Part shown: positions 6,442 through 9,268 of the stretch, piece after piece
How the letters are laid out: the number at the start of each line of letters is the position of its first letter
How positions within the stretch are numbered: the first letter of the stretch is position 1
The notes under the pieces: model-generated
Databases searched by the model: none
The model's input: the letters and a program-made list of their open reading frames with translations, nothing else
What the model was told of the DNA's origin: nothing
NCBI GenBank assembly: GCA_013336205.1
Contig: JAAXUD010000072.1
Location: forward strand, 1-9,268
Source of the DNA: Lentimicrobium sp.
GTDB taxonomy: Bacteria; Bacteroidota; Bacteroidia; Bacteroidales; Lentimicrobiaceae
Reading direction: 5' to 3'
Length of the DNA: 9,268 nt
Program-made: the position numbers and the translations under genes

Positions 6442-9267
6442 TCAATTGATGGTTAAATAGTTTAAATCCAAAACAACACGGTTGTACCCGGCCAGGTTGT
6501 CGAGATAGTTCAATTCTATTTCTGTAGCAGTTTCGAGGCTCTGGATAAACCGGAAAAAATCAATCTCACCATTTTGGTAACTCTTCTGCGCAGCACGGTA
6601 GATTTCTGCGGCCAATTTACCTCCACTATTGTTAAAATAGTTGACGGACTCCCTGTATTTTTCCAGTTCATCCTGCAGTGCCGCTTTTCTGGAAGCTAAT
6701 TGCAGCTTCAGGTTTTCTTCCTCGGTAAGCGCGATTTCATAATCTATCCTGGCTGATTTTATTTTCGCCCGTTGCCCTCCAAAAAATAAGGGCAATGCCA
6801 CACCCGCCTGATAACCGAAATAGTTTTTAGATCCTGCATAGTTGTTTGTTCCGTTGAATACCGAGAGGGTTATATCTGGCAACAGGCTGTTACGTTCCTC
6901 GCTTAGCCTTGATTTCTGAATTTCGGAATAGGAAGTGTAAAGCAAGGTTAATGGATCTGCCTTGATTTCAGTTTCAGCAAGCGCTAAAACGGGCAATGCT
7001 GAAAAGCCTATATCTACTGCGGTATCGGATTGTAATAAACGTTGCAGTTCCTTCATAGCCTTGCTGACTTCCAGTTCGGCTTGCCGCTTGCTGATGCTGA
7101 GCTGTTCATGCCTTGAACGTGCAGTGAGCATCTCCAGATAATTGCTTTCACCTGATTCATATTGACGGCTTGCTGCAGCAGAAAATCCGGAATAAATACT
7201 ATCCAGATAAACAAAATGCTGTTTCTTGTTTTTCTGATAAAGCAGCTGATAATAAGCCTGCAAAACTGTTCTGGTCAATTGCTGTTTGTTCAGTTCATAG
7301 CTGGCGGCAGCAGTGCGGGCTTCGGCCACTCCTGTATTGTGCCGGGCAATCAATAGTGTTGGAAAACTAAACGATTGTTCGGCTCCAATGATGTAGAGTG
7401 GCTTGCCGTTGTCTGCGATATTGTTCTGATCTGAACCATAATAAAATCCGGTTTTTCCAAGACTGGTTGTGGCTGGGATCAAGGCCTTGCTTTTCTCTAT
7501 CCTCAGGCTATCCGCTTTCAGTGGTTGGTTGTTTTGGATGGCGATAGCCACCGCCTGCTCAGGGGATAATTGTTTCGTTTGGGCCAGAACACCCAGTCCG
7601 GGAAGCAGCAGCAACAAGGCAATACTTATTCCCCTTTTCAATCTGAAAGGCCACCACTGAAATCCGGTAACCGTATCAAAAACTGCGTACAACAGCGGCA
7701 GCGCCAGCATGGTAAGCATGGTTGAGGTGATTAAACCACCTATGACTACGGTTGCCAGGGGGCGTTGTACTTCAGCGCCGGCCGAGGTAGAAATAGCCAT
7801 TGGTAAAAAACCCAACGCAGCCGCAGCTGCCGTAAGAATTACCGGTCTGAGTCGTTGCACGGTTCCGGTAATGACCCGTTCCCTCATATTGGTCATTCCC
7901 TGTTCTTTTAATTCCTTCAGATGCTCGATTAAAACAATGCCATTGAGGACCGCAATCCCGAAAAGGGCTATAAAACCCACCCCGGCGGAGATACTGAACG
8001 GCATGCCCCGGATCCACAGAAGCAGCACTCCGCCCACCGTTGCCAGCGGAATTGCAGAAAAAACCATGGCCGCTTCCTTGATAGAGCCAAACGCAAAATG
8101 CAGAAAGATAAAAATCAGCAGCAGGGCAACCGGTACTGCAATCTTCAGCCGGGCAGTCGCATTGCGCAGGTTTTCAAACTGGCCACCATAGGAGACATAA
8201 TAACCTGGCGGCAGAATCAGTTTTTTGTCAAGGATGCGTTCTACATCTTTCACCACCGATTCCATATCCCGGTTCCTGACATTAATGCTGACAACCACAC
8301 GGCGGTGGGTGTTGTCGCGTGAAATCTTTGCAGGACCAGTGGTATAGGTAATATCGGCCAGTTCGCTGAGCGGGATAAGCTGGCCATCAGGCAGGTTTAC
8401 CCTGAGATTTTCCAGATTACCAATGTCTTTGCGGGAATCCTGCTGAAGCCTTAGCACCAGGTCGAAGCGTTTTTCGCCTTCAAACACGCTTCCTGCTTCA
8501 GTACCTCCAAAACCGGCGGAAACAATGCGGTTCAGGTCACCGGCATTCATACCGTAACGGGCTAGTTTGTCGCGGCGGTATTTTACACTCATCTGCGGCA
8601 GGCCGGCAGTTTTCTCAACAATTACATCGGCCGCTCCGTCCACATTTTCAATCAGGCGTTTTACCTCAAAAGCCTTCTGATTGAGCACTTCCATGTCTTC
8701 GCCGAAAATCTTCACGGCAACGTCGGCTCTTACGCCAGTAATAAGTTCGTTAAAACGCATCTCAATCGGCTGGGTAAATTCGTATTCAATGCCAGGAATA
8801 ACAGAGAGTGCCTCTTTAAATTTATCGGCGAGTTCATCCTTGCTTTTGGCAGAAACCCATTCTTTCTTTGGTTTTAGTTTGATGATGATGTCGCTTTCTT
8901 CCATCGACATGGGATCGGTGGGGACTTCTGCAGCACCGATGCGGCTAACGATCTGGTCAACCTCAGGGAATTTCTCAATCAGAATGTTTTCCATCTGAGT
9001 GGTGAGCTCAATGGTTTTCGAGAGAGAAGTGCCTGTTTTCAATACCGGTTGTATAACAAAATCGCCTTCATCCAGGGTGGGAACAAACTCGCCACCCATG
9101 CGCGAAAAAAGGAAACCCACCAATACCAGAGAAGCCAGTGCACTTCCGAAAATCACTTTTTTATGGTCGTACGACCATTCAATCACGGGTTTATAGCTGC
9201 GGTAAGCCAGGTTCATCAGCCACTTACTTATACTTTTCTTCTTTTCTTTTTCAGGTTTCAGGAAAAG
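6442..9267 (-). CDS. czcA: CusA/CzcA-family heavy-metal RND pump fused to a TolC-like outer membrane domain (5' end cut by window)
   Basis: This proton-driven metal pump is fused in one frame to an outer membrane factor. The frame is open to the right edge: codons before the Met at 9216 read LFLKPEKEKKKSISKWL, ordinary mid-pump sequence, so the Met is internal and roughly the N-terminal half of the pump is missing. Numbering from it: a membrane helix at 21-37; second periplasmic porter region ~45-345, including GVRADVAVKIFGEDMEVL; then five helices at ~358-513 with the HME-family block GVGFIALFGIAVLNGIVLIEHL (412-433) and RPVILTAAAAALGFLPMA (457-474). After the last helix come FRLKRG and a leader-like hydrophobic segment (530-545). 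Residues 546-924 are a TolC-type channel with long helices (LQAYYQLLYQKNKKQ, ALPLFFGGQRAKIKSAR). Such fusions are known in Bacteroidota. The adaptor gene follows after 7 bp. Sequence at the metal site suggests divalent ions. Confidence 0.92.
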   Translation of the reverse strand, partial: LFLKPEKEKKKSISKWLMNLAYRSYKPVIEWSYDHKKVIFGSALASLVLVGFLFSRMGGEFVPTLDEGDFVIQPVLKTGTSLSKTIELTTQMENILIEKFPEVDQIVSRIGAAEVPTDPMSMEESDIIIKLKPKKEWVSAKSKDELADKFKEALSVIPGIEYEFTQPIEMRFNELITGVRADVAVKIFGEDMEVLNQKAFEVKRLIENVDGAADVIVEKTAGLPQMSVKYRRDKLARYGMNAGDLNRIVSAGFGGTEAGSVFEGEKRFDLVLRLQQDSRKDIGNLENLRVNLPDGQLIPLSELADITYTTGPAKISRDNTHRRVVVSINVRNRDMESVVKDVERILDKKLILPPGYYVSYGGQFENLRNATARLKIAVPVALLLIFIFLHFAFGSIKEAAMVFSAIPLATVGGVLLLWIRGMPFSISAGVGFIALFGIAVLNGIVLIEHLKELKEQGMTNMRERVITGTVQRLRPVILTAAAAALGFLPMAISTSAGAEVQRPLATVVIGGLITSTMLTMLALPLLYAVFDTVTGFQWWPFRLKRGISIALLLLLPGLGVLAQTKQLSPEQAVAIAIQNNQPLKADSLRIEKSKALIPATTSLGKTGFYYGSDQNNIADNGKPLYIIGAEQSFSFPTLLIARHNTGVAEARTAAASYELNKQQLTRTVLQAYYQLLYQKNKKQHFVYLDSIYSGFSAAASRQYESGESNYLEMLTARSRHEQLSISKRQAELEVSKAMKELQRLLQSDTAVDIGFSALPVLALAETEIKADPLTLLYTSYSEIQKSRLSEERNSLLPDITLSVFNGTNNYAGSKNYFGYQAGVALPLFFGGQRAKIKSARIDYEIALTEEENLKLQLASRKAALQDELEKYRESVNYFNNSGGKLAAEIYRAAQKSYQNGEIDFFRFIQSLETATEIELNYLDNLAGYNRVVLDLNYLTIN
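7582..7644 (-). other. Internal signal-peptide-like segment at the pump/TolC fusion joint
   Basis: Residues 525-545 (numbered from the Met at 9216) are RLKR followed by GISIALLLLLPGLGVLA and then Q. This is a basic n-region, a leucine core and a GVLA|Q site, as in a type I signal peptide. RND pumps end with a cytoplasmic C-terminus, so this segment would carry the chain across the membrane to place the TolC domain in the periplasm. It may stay as an extra membrane helix or be cut by signal peptidase I; the sequence alone cannot decide. Confidence 0.7.
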
Positions 9268-9268
9268 A

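Noticed and set aside
7709..8191. A 160-codon open frame on the plus strand opposite the pump gene, and other antisense frames at 7162-7660, 8098-8322 and 8681-9196.
   Set aside because: All lie antisense to a strongly conserved RND/TolC coding sequence, have composition typical of shadow frames and show no domain or promoter.

Overview
The window looks like chromosomal DNA of a Bacteroidota (Bacteroidetes) bacterium. The signs are two secreted proteins ending in type IX secretion system (T9SS) type A sorting domains, a heavy-metal RND pump fused in one frame to a TolC-like outer membrane domain (a known Bacteroidota arrangement), a promoter-like TTG-N20-TAnnTTTG element, and no strong Shine-Dalgarno sites. 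I cannot name a genus.

Layout, left to right. (1) 2-1954 (+): the 3' part of a BspA-like cell-surface protein with thirteen 23-residue leucine-rich repeats, a carbohydrate-binding-like domain and a T9SS tail. Its signal peptide lies outside the window, and a run of nine G sits inside repeat 8. (2) 1955-2513: gene debris, in which a roughly 62-bp copy of the end of a pcm gene is joined in frame to the last ~100 codons of an NAD-dependent epimerase. It is followed by a short spacer with a promoter candidate. (3) 2514-3251 (+): an intact protein-L-isoaspartate O-methyltransferase homologue with an N-terminal signal peptide. (4) 3252-3321: a short convergent gap holding a small 7-bp repeat array. 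(5) 3322-4926 (-): a secreted kelch-type beta-propeller with a T9SS tail. (6) 4927-5306: a 380-bp noncoding stretch containing two blocks of in-register 7-bp repeats around a cluster of small GC-rich hairpins. (7) 5307-6434 and 6442-9267 (-): a metal-efflux operon, read from the right edge leftwards, encoding the RND pump/TolC fusion (5' end outside the window) and then the lipoprotein adaptor.

How the parts work together: the efflux genes supply the inner membrane pump, periplasmic adaptor and outer membrane channel of one tripartite exporter, probably for divalent metal ions. The LRR and kelch proteins are independent T9SS cargo for the cell surface or medium. The Pcm homologue would act, if at all, outside the cytoplasm. 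I see no phage, transposase, CRISPR, tRNA or rRNA. I also see no convincing new multi-gene system. The least explained structures are the heptamer/hairpin element, the chimeric pseudogene and the poly-G tract in the surface-protein gene.
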